A stretch of DNA of 51,828 nt from Hylemonella sp. UBA6679 (GTDB lineage: Bacteria > Pseudomonadota > Gammaproteobacteria > Burkholderiales > Burkholderiaceae_C): positions 1 to 51,828 of the forward strand of contig DKJZ01000004.1 of the NCBI GenBank assembly GCA_002454975.1, read 5' to 3'. Positions 1-8,453 of the stretch are shown here, piece after piece. The position numbers and the translations under genes are program-made. The first letter of the stretch is position 1. Each line of letters starts with the position of its first letter. The notes beneath the pieces were generated by a model, which made no database searches, was not told the DNA's origin, and worked only from the letters and a program-made list of their open reading frames with translations.

Positions 1-36
1 CCCTTGGATAAGGGTTACTGCTTCAATCATTCAGGA

Positions 37-53
37 TGGTGGGTCGTGCAGGA
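37..53 (-). repeat. Third copy of the tRNA-Lys 3' end
   Basis: Seventeen bases are identical to the 3' ends, including the encoded CCA, of the two intact tRNA-Lys genes at 137-212 and 262-337. The match stops abruptly inside the T-arm. A weaker match to the D-arm/5' side of the same tRNA appears near 113-127. This fits either a third tRNA-Lys copy disrupted by the hairpin cluster at 60-97, or an attachment-site duplicate left by an integrated element. No integrase is present in the window. Confidence 0.6.
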
Positions 54-59
54 TGACTC

Positions 60-97
60 GGCTTCGCCTCGCCCTTCGGGCCGTTGCTAAAGCAACG
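60..97. repeat. Cluster of three adjacent small hairpins
   Basis: Three perfect stem-loops lie head to tail: GGC-TTC-GCC (60-68), GCCC-TTC-GGGC (71-81) and CGTTGC-TAAA-GCAACG (82-97). The arrangement resembles a REP-type palindromic element. It sits between the partial tRNA 3' end at 37-53 and the tRNA-like remnant near 113-127, and downstream of the tRNA-Lys transcript on the minus strand, so it could also help end or process that transcript. There is no T-tract, so a classical terminator is not claimed. Confidence 0.5.
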
Positions 98-136
98 TTA
101 ACCTTCACGTTCTCTACCAGTTACCACCTTGTATAT

Positions 137-212
137 TGGTGGGTCGTGCAGGATTCGAACCTGCGACCAATTGATTAAAAGTCAACTGCTCTACCAACTG
201 AGCTAACGACCC
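137..212 (-). tRNA. tRNA-Lys (anticodon UUU), copy 1
   Basis: Read on the minus strand this is a full 76-nt tRNA cloverleaf with encoded CCA. The acceptor stem GGGTCGT/ACGACCC pairs perfectly. The D-arm (GCTCAGTTGGTAGAGC), the anticodon stem-loop with TTT and the T-loop TTCGAAT are all present. It decodes AAA/AAG lysine codons. It lies 49 nt downstream of copy 2 and is probably co-transcribed with it. Confidence 0.97.
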
Positions 213-261
213 ATACGGTGGGACTACCTGAAATATTTTTACTCGGCACCAATTAGAAAAT

Positions 262-337
262 TGGTGGGTCGTGCAGGATTCGAACCTGCGACCAACGGAT
301 TAAAAGTCCGCTGCTCTACCAACTGAGCTAACGTCCC
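262..337 (-). tRNA. tRNA-Lys (anticodon UUU), copy 2, acceptor mismatch
   Basis: A second 76-nt tRNA-Lys with encoded CCA, identical to copy 1 in the D- and T-arms. It differs in the anticodon stem (CGGAC/...CCG) and in the acceptor stem. Here the 5' strand reads GGGACGT while the 3' strand stays ACGACCC, giving an A4-A69 mismatch where copy 1 has T4-A69. It is first in the tandem, directly behind a good -10 box. Folding is otherwise intact, so it is probably functional, though it could be drifting. Confidence 0.95.
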
Positions 338-349
338 AACAAGCCTCAA

Positions 350-378
350 AGTATAGCGTGTTTTTGCTGCGTTTGAAA
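350..378 (-). promoter_or_regulatory. Probable promoter of the tRNA-Lys tandem
   Basis: In the 48-nt gap between the tcdA stop and tRNA copy 2, the minus strand carries a near-consensus -10 box TATACT (355 to 350), 12 nt before the mature tRNA 5' end. That predicts a transcript start near 343 and a leader of a few bases. The -35 region (TTTCAA, 378-373, 17-bp spacing) is weak. The -10 placement is the main evidence. Confidence 0.5.
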
Positions 379-385
379 CTGAACT

Positions 386-1135
386 TTAAATTTTCTTGCA
401 AATTTCATTCATCACCCAGCCTGCAGCGCACTGCCCAAAGGTGGCCGTGACTGTCACCAAAGAACCATAGCCACTGCAACTGAGCGAGCCGTCGCCAGAC
501 AGCGCACATGACGGGTCGGGTGGGCTCACAGCCTCGCGGCTAAACACACACGCCACACCTATTTTTTTTCCCTCACGCGCAGCGCCATGCGATTTGCGCA
601 AACGGTTGCGCATGAGCGCGAGCAAGGGGTCATGCGTCACGGCGCTGAGGTCGGCAATGGCCACGTCGTGCGCCAGGCGTTTACCGCCAGCCGCACCCAC
701 GCTGATGAAGACCGACTTGTGGCGCATGGCCCAAGCGGCCATGGCGATTTTGGCTTTCATGGCATCGCAGGCGTCGATCACAGCATCAACCCCAGCGGGC
801 AACAAGGCGGGCCAGTTCTCAGGCTCTACAAACTCGTCGATGGTGTTCACCACACAATCGGGCGCGTAGCTCAAGATACGCTCACGCATGGCCAGCACTT
901 TGGCTTGGCCTAGCGTGCTGTCTTGCGCGTGAATTTGTCGGTTGATGTTGGACTCTGCGATGTGGTCCAGGTCAATCAAGGTGAGCTGGCCCACCCCACT
1001 ACGCGCCAGGGCTTCCACCGCCCAGGAGCCCACACCACCGATGCCCACCACCGCCACATGCGCAGCACGCAAGCGCTGTGCGGCGCTCAGGCCATAAAGG
1101 CGCTCAAGCCCACCGAAACGACGTTGCCCTTGCAT
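386..1135 (-). CDS. tcdA: tRNA threonylcarbamoyladenosine dehydratase TcdA (CsdL)
   Basis: 249 aa, ThiF/E1-like. It would catalyse ATP-dependent dehydration of t6A37 to cyclic ct6A37 in ANN-decoding tRNAs, including tRNA-Lys encoded next door. The Rossmann nucleotide-binding loop GIGGVG is at residues 31-36, followed by the family signature LIDLDHIAESNINRQIHA and later DACDAMKAK. The C-terminal CSGYGSLVTVTATFG is also typical of TcdA. Length matches the family. It is the second gene of a two-gene unit: its ATG directly abuts the stop codon of no other gene, but its start is immediately next to the yeeE-like stop side (zero gap), so the permease gene upstream is probably co-transcribed. Confidence 0.93.
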   Translation of the reverse strand: MQGQRRFGGLERLYGLSAAQRLRAAHVAVVGIGGVGSWAVEALARSGVGQLTLIDLDHIAESNINRQIHAQDSTLGQAKVLAMRERILSYAPDCVVNTIDEFVEPENWPALLPAGVDAVIDACDAMKAKIAMAAWAMRHKSVFISVGAAGGKRLAHDVAIADLSAVTHDPLLALMRNRLRKSHGAAREGKKIGVACVFSREAVSPPDPSCALSGDGSLSCSGYGSLVTVTATFGQCAAGWVMNEICKKI

Positions 1136-2242
1136 TTAAGCCGCGTCCAAACGCCACAGCTGGTATTTGAAAGCGGCCACAGCACCTGCCACGATGGCGG
1201 CCACCACCACAAAGCTGCCAACTGCCAGGGTAGACACGCCGCTCAGGCCCTGCCCCACCGTGCAGCCCATGGCCGTGACCCCGCCTATGCCCATGAGCAC
1301 CGCGCCCACCAAGTGGTTGGCCAGGTCTTCGGTGCTGCCAAAACCTTCCCAGCGAAACGTGCGGCTCGCCATCGCCACCAGCCAAGCGCCAAGCACCACG
1401 CCGGGCACAGTGACCACGCCCACGGTGAGCAACTTGGAGGTATCGCTGTAAAACATCAGCCAATCCAGCGACAAACCCAAAGGACCAGAAAAAGTGAACG
1501 ACTCCATCTGCCCCGAGTGGGTGGCCACAAACGTTTCTTCCAGGGTGACAGGGTGCTCCAGCACATGGCCCAGGTGCCCTGTGACCCACCACAGGGCCAC
1601 CACCAAGGCGCCGATGCCCAAGCCAGCCAGCAAATTGCTGGGGCGAGCAAAGTCGCGGTCTTTGAAAACCCACACCAGCAAAGCGCTGGCCACCAAGAAG
1701 GCCGCCACCACATACGCCCAGGAAGCAGGCACACCCAGGCTGCTCAAGGCATTGCTTAAGTTAGCCGCAACAGAAAACTCGAAGAAAACACGATCGGTGC
1801 TCACACTGCGCAGCACGGCTGTGACGCCCTTCATGGTGGCCAAAGCGCTCAGGCCCATCACCACAAACACCACCAGCGATTTGAGGTTGCCCGAGCCTAT
1901 GCGCACCAGGGTTTTGCTGCCGCAGCCTGAGGCCAACACCATGCCAAAACCAAACAAGCTCCCGCCCACCAAGGCTGACAGCCAAAGCACGCGCTTGGAA
2001 GCGTAAAAAGTTTTGCCAGGGTCTATCTGTCCGGCCCAGCCCAGCAGCGCAAAACCCAGAATAGCCACCGCCATGGCCAAACCCCATTGACGCATGCGCG
2101 TCCAGCTGCCCATGTTGACCACATCACTGACCGCACCCATGGTGCAAAAGTGTGTGTGTTGCGACACCGCGCCAAACAGCACCGCCAATGCAAAAGCCCA
2201 GGCGAGCACCTGGGTATGCAATGCAGCAAGGTTGATGTCCAT
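1136..2242 (-). CDS. YeeE/YedE family inner-membrane permease (sulfur transport)
   Basis: 368 aa, with about ten hydrophobic segments and no signal peptide. Three conserved cysteines sit in the usual family contexts: C33 in THFCTMGAVSDVV, a Cys in LASGCGSK (about residue 107) and one in AMGCTVGQGLSG (about residue 325). In the characterised relative TsuA (YeeE) such cysteines relay thiosulfate through the membrane, so uptake of thiosulfate or another small sulfur compound is the best inference. No TusA-like partner gene is adjacent. The reading frame ends exactly where tcdA begins, which suggests translational coupling. Confidence 0.85.
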   Translation of the reverse strand: MDINLAALHTQVLAWAFALAVLFGAVSQHTHFCTMGAVSDVVNMGSWTRMRQWGLAMAVAILGFALLGWAGQIDPGKTFYASKRVLWLSALVGGSLFGFGMVLASGCGSKTLVRIGSGNLKSLVVFVVMGLSALATMKGVTAVLRSVSTDRVFFEFSVAANLSNALSSLGVPASWAYVVAAFLVASALLVWVFKDRDFARPSNLLAGLGIGALVVALWWVTGHLGHVLEHPVTLEETFVATHSGQMESFTFSGPLGLSLDWLMFYSDTSKLLTVGVVTVPGVVLGAWLVAMASRTFRWEGFGSTEDLANHLVGAVLMGIGGVTAMGCTVGQGLSGVSTLAVGSFVVVAAIVAGAVAAFKYQLWRLDAA

Positions 2243-2269
2243 ACACCTAGCCGGCCAAGCGGCCCGGCC

Positions 2270-3055
2270 TCACTTCAGACGTGTCAAACGCTCTTTGGCC
2301 GCAAACGCAGCTTCGGAGTTGGGGAAGTTTTTGACCAAGTCTTCCAAGGTTTTACGCGCGGACTTGCTGTCTTTCATTTCAATTTGGCAATTAGCAATGG
2401 ACAGTTGCGCCTCAGGGGCACGCACGTGCTGGGGCGCTTGGGTCAGCATGCTGCGAAAGTTGCTGATGGCTTCTTTGTAGTCGCGCGAGGCGTACTGCGC
2501 ATTGCCCAGCCAGAAAAAGGCAGAGGGGATGTAGCCGCTTTGCGGGTAACGGCGAATGAAGTCCACAAAGCTGGCTTGCGCCGGCACAAACTCACCCTTG
2601 CGAAAGATGGCCACGGCGTTCTCGTAATCACGCTTTTCAGCGGGCTCGGCCGAAAACTCCAAGCCATCCACCGACACCTTGACGGGCTCAAAGCGACGCA
2701 ACCGCTCGTCCACGCCTTGCGTGGCGTCTTTGATGCGGCGCTGCGACTCAGAGAGGTCGCGTGCAAGCTGCTCGTTTTGGCCTTGCAACTTGGCTTGCTC
2801 GGTTTTTAAGCCATCAATTTGGGCCTGCAAGTCCAGCAGGCTGCGGCGCATGAGGCTGTTGTCTTCGTTGAGGCGCTCGGTTTCAGCCTTGCGGCGCTCG
2901 CCTTCGAGGCGAATGTTCTCGATGCGCTGACGTAAATCAAGAATCGCGCGACGCGCCTCTTCGTCATCAAACAAACCCGCGTGGGCATTGACCACCAGGG
3001 CGCACCCCAGCACCAAGGCCGCACGCTTGAACACAGCAAAAGCGAGGGGTGTCAT
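2270..3055 (-). CDS. cpoB: Tol-Pal system protein CpoB (YbgF), periplasmic TPR protein
   Basis: 261 aa. An N-terminal signal peptide ends near AHAG (about residue 27). A coiled-coil trimerisation segment follows (about 30-105, rich in E/R/L heptads), then a C-terminal TPR domain (about 135-261) containing YENAVAIFRKGEF, GYIPSAFFWLGNAQYA and the final FPNSEAAFAAKERL repeat. CpoB links outer-membrane constriction by Tol-Pal to PBP1B peptidoglycan synthesis at the division site. It lies 11 nt downstream of pal in the standard tolB-pal-cpoB order. Confidence 0.93.
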   Translation of the reverse strand: MTPLAFAVFKRAALVLGCALVVNAHAGLFDDEEARRAILDLRQRIENIRLEGERRKAETERLNEDNSLMRRSLLDLQAQIDGLKTEQAKLQGQNEQLARDLSESQRRIKDATQGVDERLRRFEPVKVSVDGLEFSAEPAEKRDYENAVAIFRKGEFVPAQASFVDFIRRYPQSGYIPSAFFWLGNAQYASRDYKEAISNFRSMLTQAPQHVRAPEAQLSIANCQIEMKDSKSARKTLEDLVKNFPNSEAAFAAKERLTRLK

Positions 3056-3066
3056 GGGATGGCTGC

Positions 3067-3591
3067 TTAGCGGTAAGAAACTTCAACGCGGCGGTTTTTG
3101 GCAAACGCCTCTTCAGACGCGCCTTGGGCAGCGGGCTTTTCCTTGCCAAAGCTCACTGCCTCAAGTTGGGCGTCAGAGACGCCTTGCAAGCTCAGGGCAC
3201 GGCGAACAGCTTCGGCACGCTTTTGACCCAGGGCCAGGTTGTACTCGCGGCCACCGCGCTCGTCGGTATGGCCTTCGAGAGACACCTTACGCTTGGCATC
3301 GGCCTTGAGGTAACGGGCATGGGCCTCGATCACCGGGGCAAAGTCTGGCTTGACGGCAAAGCTGTCGTAGTCAAAGTAAATGACCTTGGCCACACCTGTG
3401 GGGCCGGCTGGCAACTGGGTGCCGCTGACATCCACAGGGGCTACAGCGCTCTTGCTGGCATTGGTGTCGGTGGCGGCGGCGCTTTGGCCGGCACGGTCTT
3501 CCACAGGCACGTTGTCAAGCTTGACGCCCGAGCTACAAGCCGCCAGCACCAAAGCTGCGGCCACCGAAATCAAATACTTATGCAAAGACAT
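3067..3591 (-). CDS. pal: Peptidoglycan-associated lipoprotein Pal
   Basis: 174 aa from the chosen ATG. A longer frame begins at 3627, but the ATG at 3591 has a strong AGGAG six bases upstream and starts a proper lipoprotein signal, with lipobox LAAC and acylated Cys19. The C-terminal OmpA-like domain binds peptidoglycan: it has the IYFDYDSFAVKP opening, the EGHTDERGGREYNLALGQKR motif and the RRVEV ending. Pal anchors the outer membrane to the wall and partners TolB. It is preceded by tolB (85-nt gap) and followed by cpoB. Confidence 0.96.
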   Translation of the reverse strand: MSLHKYLISVAAALVLAACSSGVKLDNVPVEDRAGQSAAATDTNASKSAVAPVDVSGTQLPAGPTGVAKVIYFDYDSFAVKPDFAPVIEAHARYLKADAKRKVSLEGHTDERGGREYNLALGQKRAEAVRRALSLQGVSDAQLEAVSFGKEKPAAQGASEEAFAKNRRVEVSYR

Positions 3592-3676
3592 GAAAACTCC
3601 TAAAAACATTGAAAATTGTAAGGTCACTCGGGACAGGCCTAAGCGCCGCCCGAATCACGGGCTGTTGGGGCAAGTT

Positions 3677-4942
3677 TTAACGTGAATTTGGGCCCCAATC
3701 TGGCTCACGAATATCGCCGCCCTGCCCGGCCAAACGGGCTTTGAGCTTGCCGTCGAGGGTGGTGGTCATCAGGGCTTCGCGGCCATTTTGCTGCGTGGCG
3801 TACACAATCAAACGGCCATTGGGCGCAAAGCTGGGGCTCTCATCAGAGGAGGTGTCGGTCACGGCATTGACAGCACCCGACTGCAGGTCCATGACGTGAA
3901 GCTTGAAAGCACCATTGATGCGGGAAATAAAGGCCAGCCAGCGGCCATCTGGGCTGAGCGTGGGCGAAATGTTGTAGCTGCCATTGAAAGTGACTCGCTC
4001 GGGGCTGCCGCCGCCAGCGGGCATGCGGTAAATTTGTGGGCTGCCACCGCGGTCGCTCACAAAATAAATCAATTTGCCATCGCTGGAAAACACCGGCTCG
4101 GTGTCGATGCTGTTGGACTGCGTCAGGCGCCGGGGCTCGCCGCCATTGGCATCAATCATGTACAGCTGTGAGCCACCGTCGCGCGTGAGGGTCACGGCCA
4201 AGCTGCGGCCATCCGGCGACCAAGCCGGCGCGCTGTTGGAGCCCTTGAAATTGGCCACCAAACGGCGCTTGCCCGTGGCCACGTCGTGGGTGTAGACCAC
4301 CGGCTTGCGCGACTCAAACGACACATAGGCCAGCTGCGAACCGTTGGACGACCAAGCTGGCGAGATGATGGGCTCAGGGCTGTTCAAAGCGCTTTGCGCG
4401 TTCTCACCATCGGCATCGGCCACCCACAGGCTGTAGCGCTGGCCGGTTTTGGTCACATAGGCAATGCGCGTGGAAAACACGCCTTTCTCGCCCGTGAGTT
4501 TTTCGTAAATGTAGTCCGCGATTTTGTGCGCCACCAAACGCAAATCTGCCGCGGGCACCGCAAAACTTTGGCCGCCCAGGTCTTGGCCACGCACCACATC
4601 CCACAGGCGAAACCGCACGTCATACCGGCCATCGGCCAGGCGTGTGATGCTGCCCGCGGTGAGGGCATCGGCATTTTTTTGGCGCCACACCGACATGTCA
4701 ACACGGGCGTTTTCATCGAGCTGCTGGCCAGCGGCATCCATCAGGCGGAACTGGCCACTGCGCTCCAAATCGGCCGCGACAATGGCGCCGATTTTTTGAG
4801 GGGCAGCGTCATCGCCTTTGAACGTGGCAACGGCAATAGGCAGCTGCGTGAGGCCCACGCCAGACACTTCCACCCGAAACTGCGCCAGCGCAGGCATGGC
4901 CGCTGCGGCACAGGCTAAAGACAAAAAGAGACGTTTAAGCAT
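3677..4942 (-). CDS. tolB: Tol-Pal system periplasmic beta-propeller TolB
   Basis: 421 aa. A signal peptide ends at PALAQ (about residue 21). An N-terminal alpha/beta domain (about 22-160) is followed by a six-bladed WD40-like propeller with repeated S(P)AWSPDG / PVFSSDGK / SPTLSPDGR blades up to EPDWGPNSR. It binds Pal in the periplasm and is controlled by TolA. A Shine-Dalgarno-like AGGAT lies about 11 nt before the ATG. tolQ, tolR and tolA would normally precede it; here a glycosyltransferase gene does, so the usual operon is split. Confidence 0.96.
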   Translation of the reverse strand: MLKRLFLSLACAAAAMPALAQFRVEVSGVGLTQLPIAVATFKGDDAAPQKIGAIVAADLERSGQFRLMDAAGQQLDENARVDMSVWRQKNADALTAGSITRLADGRYDVRFRLWDVVRGQDLGGQSFAVPAADLRLVAHKIADYIYEKLTGEKGVFSTRIAYVTKTGQRYSLWVADADGENAQSALNSPEPIISPAWSSNGSQLAYVSFESRKPVVYTHDVATGKRRLVANFKGSNSAPAWSPDGRSLAVTLTRDGGSQLYMIDANGGEPRRLTQSNSIDTEPVFSSDGKLIYFVSDRGGSPQIYRMPAGGGSPERVTFNGSYNISPTLSPDGRWLAFISRINGAFKLHVMDLQSGAVNAVTDTSSDESPSFAPNGRLIVYATQQNGREALMTTTLDGKLKARLAGQGGDIREPDWGPNSR

Positions 4943-4965
4943 CTGCGTATTATCCTCAGGATTTA

Positions 4966-4986
4966 GGCCCCTTCAGACCAGGGGCC
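4966..4986 (-). other. Short hairpin between glycosyltransferase and tolB
   Basis: A perfect 6-bp inverted repeat GGCCCC/GGGGCC with a 9-nt loop occupies most of the 57-nt gap between the upstream glycosyltransferase stop and tolB. There is no U-run after it on the minus strand. It could be a weak terminator isolating tolB or simply part of the tolB leader. Confidence 0.35.
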
Positions 4987-4999
4987 ACGTTGATTCAGC

Positions 5000-5857
5000 T
5001 TAGCACCGGGTGATGACGGCATCGTTGTGTGCCAGGGTGTGGGCGTAGCCCAGCGTGGCCTTCACTTGGCTGGTGGTCATGCGCTGGCGTACGGTTTGGG
5101 CGTTTTGGCTCTCGGTGCTGCGCGCGGCCTCCGGGTGCCAGAGGTGAAACACCTCGGTGGCACAAAACCCATTTTTTCGCACCAAGCCGGCATGGTGCAG
5201 GCGCAAAACAAAGTCAGCGTCTTCGTGGCCCCAGCCTGTGAACGACTCGTCAAACCCGTCCACCTTGGCGTAGTCTGTTTTCCACACTGCCATGTTGCAG
5301 CTGCGTATGCCTTTCCACTTGAACGACGTTTGCAGGCGCTGCGGCCAGTTGGAAGGCAAGCGCAGCAAACCCGTGAGCTTGTTGGCATGGCCTTGCAGTC
5401 GCTTAGACAGCCACCAACCTGCGCTGCGTTGGCTGATGGGTGTGCCGGCCAGCACCTGTTGCGTCAAAGGCTGTGACAACAACACCCGGCTGCCGTTCAC
5501 AAAGCACCCGCTTTGCGCCAAACGCCTGTGCTGCGCCACAAAATCCACCTCAGGCACACAGTCCCCATCCATCAACAAGACGTAATTGCCCGAAGCCGCC
5601 GCCACCCCTTGGTTGCGCGCCTTGCTGGCGGTAAACCCCACGTCGGGGTGCCACACATGCACCAGCTTGAGCTGGGCAGCCTCAGGACTTTGCAAAATGG
5701 CCTGCACATGCTCAGGCCGAGAGCCATCATCGGCCACCACCACCTCAAAGTCTGTGTCCGTCTGCCGCACCAGGCCCCGCAGCACCGCCAGCAAGGCATC
5801 GCTGCGGTTGTAGGTGGTGATCACCAAGCTGATGGCTGGAGGGGGTTGCGTTTTCAA
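5000..5857 (-). CDS. Family 2 glycosyltransferase with galactosyltransferase-type C-terminus
   Basis: 285 aa, cytosolic, no transmembrane segment. The N-terminal GT-A fold opens with ISLVITTYNRSDALLAVL. VVADDGSRPEH follows, then the metal-binding LMDGDCVPE (DxD-like). The C-terminal GWGHEDADFVLRLHHAGL is the glycosyl-transfer 7C motif found in galactosyl- and GalNAc-transferases. It probably adds a sugar to the LPS core. It lies directly upstream of tolB on the same strand and is divergent from the WaaE-like gene across a 56-nt gap. Donor and acceptor cannot be read from sequence. Confidence 0.8.
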   Translation of the reverse strand: MKTQPPPAISLVITTYNRSDALLAVLRGLVRQTDTDFEVVVADDGSRPEHVQAILQSPEAAQLKLVHVWHPDVGFTASKARNQGVAAASGNYVLLMDGDCVPEVDFVAQHRRLAQSGCFVNGSRVLLSQPLTQQVLAGTPISQRSAGWWLSKRLQGHANKLTGLLRLPSNWPQRLQTSFKWKGIRSCNMAVWKTDYAKVDGFDESFTGWGHEDADFVLRLHHAGLVRKNGFCATEVFHLWHPEAARSTESQNAQTVRQRMTTSQVKATLGYAHTLAHNDAVITRC

Positions 5858-5913
5858 CTAGACTAGCGTGTTAGACAGTTGCCTGCCGTTCGCGGCGATG
5901 GTATCACCACCGA

Positions 5914-6714
5914 ATGAACAAAATTTCCGTCTACATCATTGCCTTCAACGAGGCCGAAAAGGTTGCGGCCACGATTGCCAGTGTGCGGTGGGCGGACGAG
6001 GTGATTGTGGTGGACTCACACAGCACCGACCACACGGCGCAAATTGCCACCGAGATGGGCGCGCGCCTTGTGCAGGTGGATTTTCAGGGCTTTGGGCATT
6101 TGCGTAACGAAGCACTCAAGGCCTGCAGCCATGAATGGGTGTTCAGTTTGGATGCTGACGAGCGTTGCACGCCCGAGGTGGCACAAGAAATCAAAAGCAT
6201 CATCAACAACCCCGCTAGCAAAGAGGTGTGGTTTGTGCCGCGGCGCAATTACTTCATGGGTCGCTGGATCAAACACTCGGGTTGGTACCCCAACTACCGC
6301 CAGCCACAGTTGTTTAAAAAAAGCGCGATGGTTTACGACATGAAGCCCGTGCACGAAGGCTATGTACTGATCGGCGCCAACAGCAAACCCAGCTGCATGG
6401 GCGCGCTGAAAAACGCCATTTGGCAATTCCCCTTCAAAAACATGGCCGAGGTCATGCACAAGGCCAACCGATATTCGAGTTTGGGCGCCGAAAAAATCAA
6501 ACATAAACGCATCACCATGCTGTCCGCCCTCCTCCACGCAAAATGGGCCTTTTGGAAGCACTATCTCTTCAAGCTCGGGTTCCTAGACGGGTGGGCCGGC
6601 TTTGTGATTGCCCTGGGCAATTTTGAAGGTACCTTTTACCGTTACGTGAAGGCGCTGGAGTTGCAGAAGGGGGAGGCTTGGAAGGCGCCCAAAGCTCCAA
6701 GGAGTGAGTCCTGA
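5914..6714 (+). CDS. WaaE/KdtX-like family 2 LPS core glycosyltransferase
   Basis: 266 aa. Family features are ISVYIIAFNEAEKVAATI, DEVIVVDSHSTDHTAQIA, the metal-binding FSLDADERCTPE and the WaaE-type middle section NYFMGRWIKHSGWYPNYRQP with KPVHEGYV. These match the beta-1,4-glucosyltransferase family that extends the inner-core heptose in the cytoplasm. A basic, hydrophobic stretch near the C-terminus (about 205-235) could hold it to the membrane. The stop codon overlaps the msbA ATG by one base, placing it first in a five-gene run with msbA. Confidence 0.82.
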   Translation: MNKISVYIIAFNEAEKVAATIASVRWADEVIVVDSHSTDHTAQIATEMGARLVQVDFQGFGHLRNEALKACSHEWVFSLDADERCTPEVAQEIKSIINNPASKEVWFVPRRNYFMGRWIKHSGWYPNYRQPQLFKKSAMVYDMKPVHEGYVLIGANSKPSCMGALKNAIWQFPFKNMAEVMHKANRYSSLGAEKIKHKRITMLSALLHAKWAFWKHYLFKLGFLDGWAGFVIALGNFEGTFYRYVKALELQKGEAWKAPKAPRSES

Positions 6715-8453
6715 TGGAGTCATTTAATCGAACCCTTTACTTAAGACTTCTCAAGTACGTTAGTCCATACTGGAAGGCATTTTCTCTTGCAGTGCTGGGA
6801 ATGGTGGGGATGGCCGCTACAGAACCGATCTTCCCAGCCATCATGAAGTATCTGCTGGACAACGGCTTCCGTACATCTGACACCCGCCTGGTATGGCTCA
6901 TTCCTATTGGTATCGTACTGTTGTTCTTGGTGCGGGCAGTGTTTGCATTCATGACCAACTATCTCATGACATGGATCTCGCATCGCATCGTGACAGATTT
7001 GCGTCACCAGATGTTTGCAAAACTCTTGGCACTTCCTACCAACATCTATCAGGAACAGTCCCCTGGAAGGCTTGGCGCCAGGCTCACGTTTGAAGTTGGA
7101 AATGTCAGTGATGCAGTGACCACGACATTAGTCACGTGCATACGTGAGTCTTTGACCGCTGCAGCACTGCTCACCTATCTCTTTTATCTCGACTGGCAAC
7201 TGACGCTGATCACATTAGCTATTGGACCTGCGATCGCCATGATCGTTCGAGGATTCAGTCTTCGAATGCGGGCAGCAAGTCGACTTTCGATCGAAACATT
7301 CCGCCAAGTCATGCACACAATCGAAGAAACGGTCAATGCTCACAAGGTCATCAAAATCTTTGGGGGGCAACAGCAGCAGACAGCGCGTTTCAAACAGGAT
7401 GTCGAAAAGTTTCGCCGTGCACAGATGCGCGAGGCTGTCCCTGGGTCGGCCGTTACACCTATTACGCATGTAGCGGCGTCGTTGTCTGTTGCAGTCATCG
7501 TTTATTTGGCACTCAGTGGCAGCACCGGACAAGCTGGATCATCAGCAGGCGGTTTTGTATCATTCATCACAGCTTTGCTGATGCTGATCTCACCCATCAA
7601 GCAACTAACTACCATCAATACCACCTTACAGCGCGGTCTCGCCGCCGCCGAAGGGGTCTTTGGCCTAATAGATACCCCAGTGGAGCAGGACATCATTTCT
7701 GCAGTGGATATAGCCAAATGTCGGGGTGAGATTAACTTTGAGGCCGTTGGATTCACCTACCCAGGAGCCGAACGCCCTGCGCTGATCGATGTTACGTTTG
7801 AAGCTCGCTCAGGAAAGACATTAGCGCTTGTTGGCGCCTCCGGGGGTGGAAAAACCACTATCAGCACCCTGATTCCTCGCTTCTTCTTACCGAGTAGCGG
7901 GAGGGTTCTTATCGACGGTATTGATATAAGCACGATCCGCTTGGAAAGTCTTCGACAACACATTGCGCTTGTCAGCCAAGACATTGTGTTGTTCAACGAC
8001 ACGGTCGCTGCCAATATTGCCTTTGGCTCTCCCAAGACATCCACATACGACGATGTAGTTAAGGCAGCCAAGGCAGCTCATGCGTGGGACTTCATTCAGC
8101 AACTACCTTACGGACTGGACACTCTGATTGGAGAAGACGGCGCCAAACTCTCCGGCGGCCAGAGACAACGCATCGCCATCGCTAGAGCTATTTTAAAAAA
8201 TGCGCCTATATTGATATTAGATGAAGCAACATCAGCACTTGACACAGAATCCGAGCGTCAAGTTCAGGCTGCACTGGCAACGCTCATGCTCAATCGCACC
8301 ACGTTGGTCATCGCCCATCGACTAAGCACAATTGAGCGCGCAGACCAGATTTTGGTGTTGGACCAAGGCCGAATCGTTGAAAGGGGCACCCACGCCGAAT
8401 TGCTGGCCCTTGGTGGGCTCTACACCAACCTCAATCGCCTTCAAGCCACATGA
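6714..8453 (+). CDS. msbA: Lipid A/LPS core flippase MsbA (ABC transporter)
   Basis: 579 aa, fused half-transporter. Six transmembrane helices occupy about residues 20-320. In the ATPase domain are Walker A GASGGGKTT (about 374), Q-loop VSQDIVLFNDTVAANIAFG, signature LSGGQRQRIAIARAIL, Walker B ILILDEATSALD and H-loop VIAHRLSTI. It acts as a homodimer flipping lipid A-core across the inner membrane. Its place between an LPS core transferase and a deacetylase supports the MsbA assignment over other ABC exporters. Codon and base use are more AT-rich than the genes before it. Confidence 0.92.
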   Translation: MESFNRTLYLRLLKYVSPYWKAFSLAVLGMVGMAATEPIFPAIMKYLLDNGFRTSDTRLVWLIPIGIVLLFLVRAVFAFMTNYLMTWISHRIVTDLRHQMFAKLLALPTNIYQEQSPGRLGARLTFEVGNVSDAVTTTLVTCIRESLTAAALLTYLFYLDWQLTLITLAIGPAIAMIVRGFSLRMRAASRLSIETFRQVMHTIEETVNAHKVIKIFGGQQQQTARFKQDVEKFRRAQMREAVPGSAVTPITHVAASLSVAVIVYLALSGSTGQAGSSAGGFVSFITALLMLISPIKQLTTINTTLQRGLAAAEGVFGLIDTPVEQDIISAVDIAKCRGEINFEAVGFTYPGAERPALIDVTFEARSGKTLALVGASGGGKTTISTLIPRFFLPSSGRVLIDGIDISTIRLESLRQHIALVSQDIVLFNDTVAANIAFGSPKTSTYDDVVKAAKAAHAWDFIQQLPYGLDTLIGEDGAKLSGGQRQRIAIARAILKNAPILILDEATSALDTESERQVQAALATLMLNRTTLVIAHRLSTIERADQILVLDQGRIVERGTHAELLALGGLYTNLNRLQAT

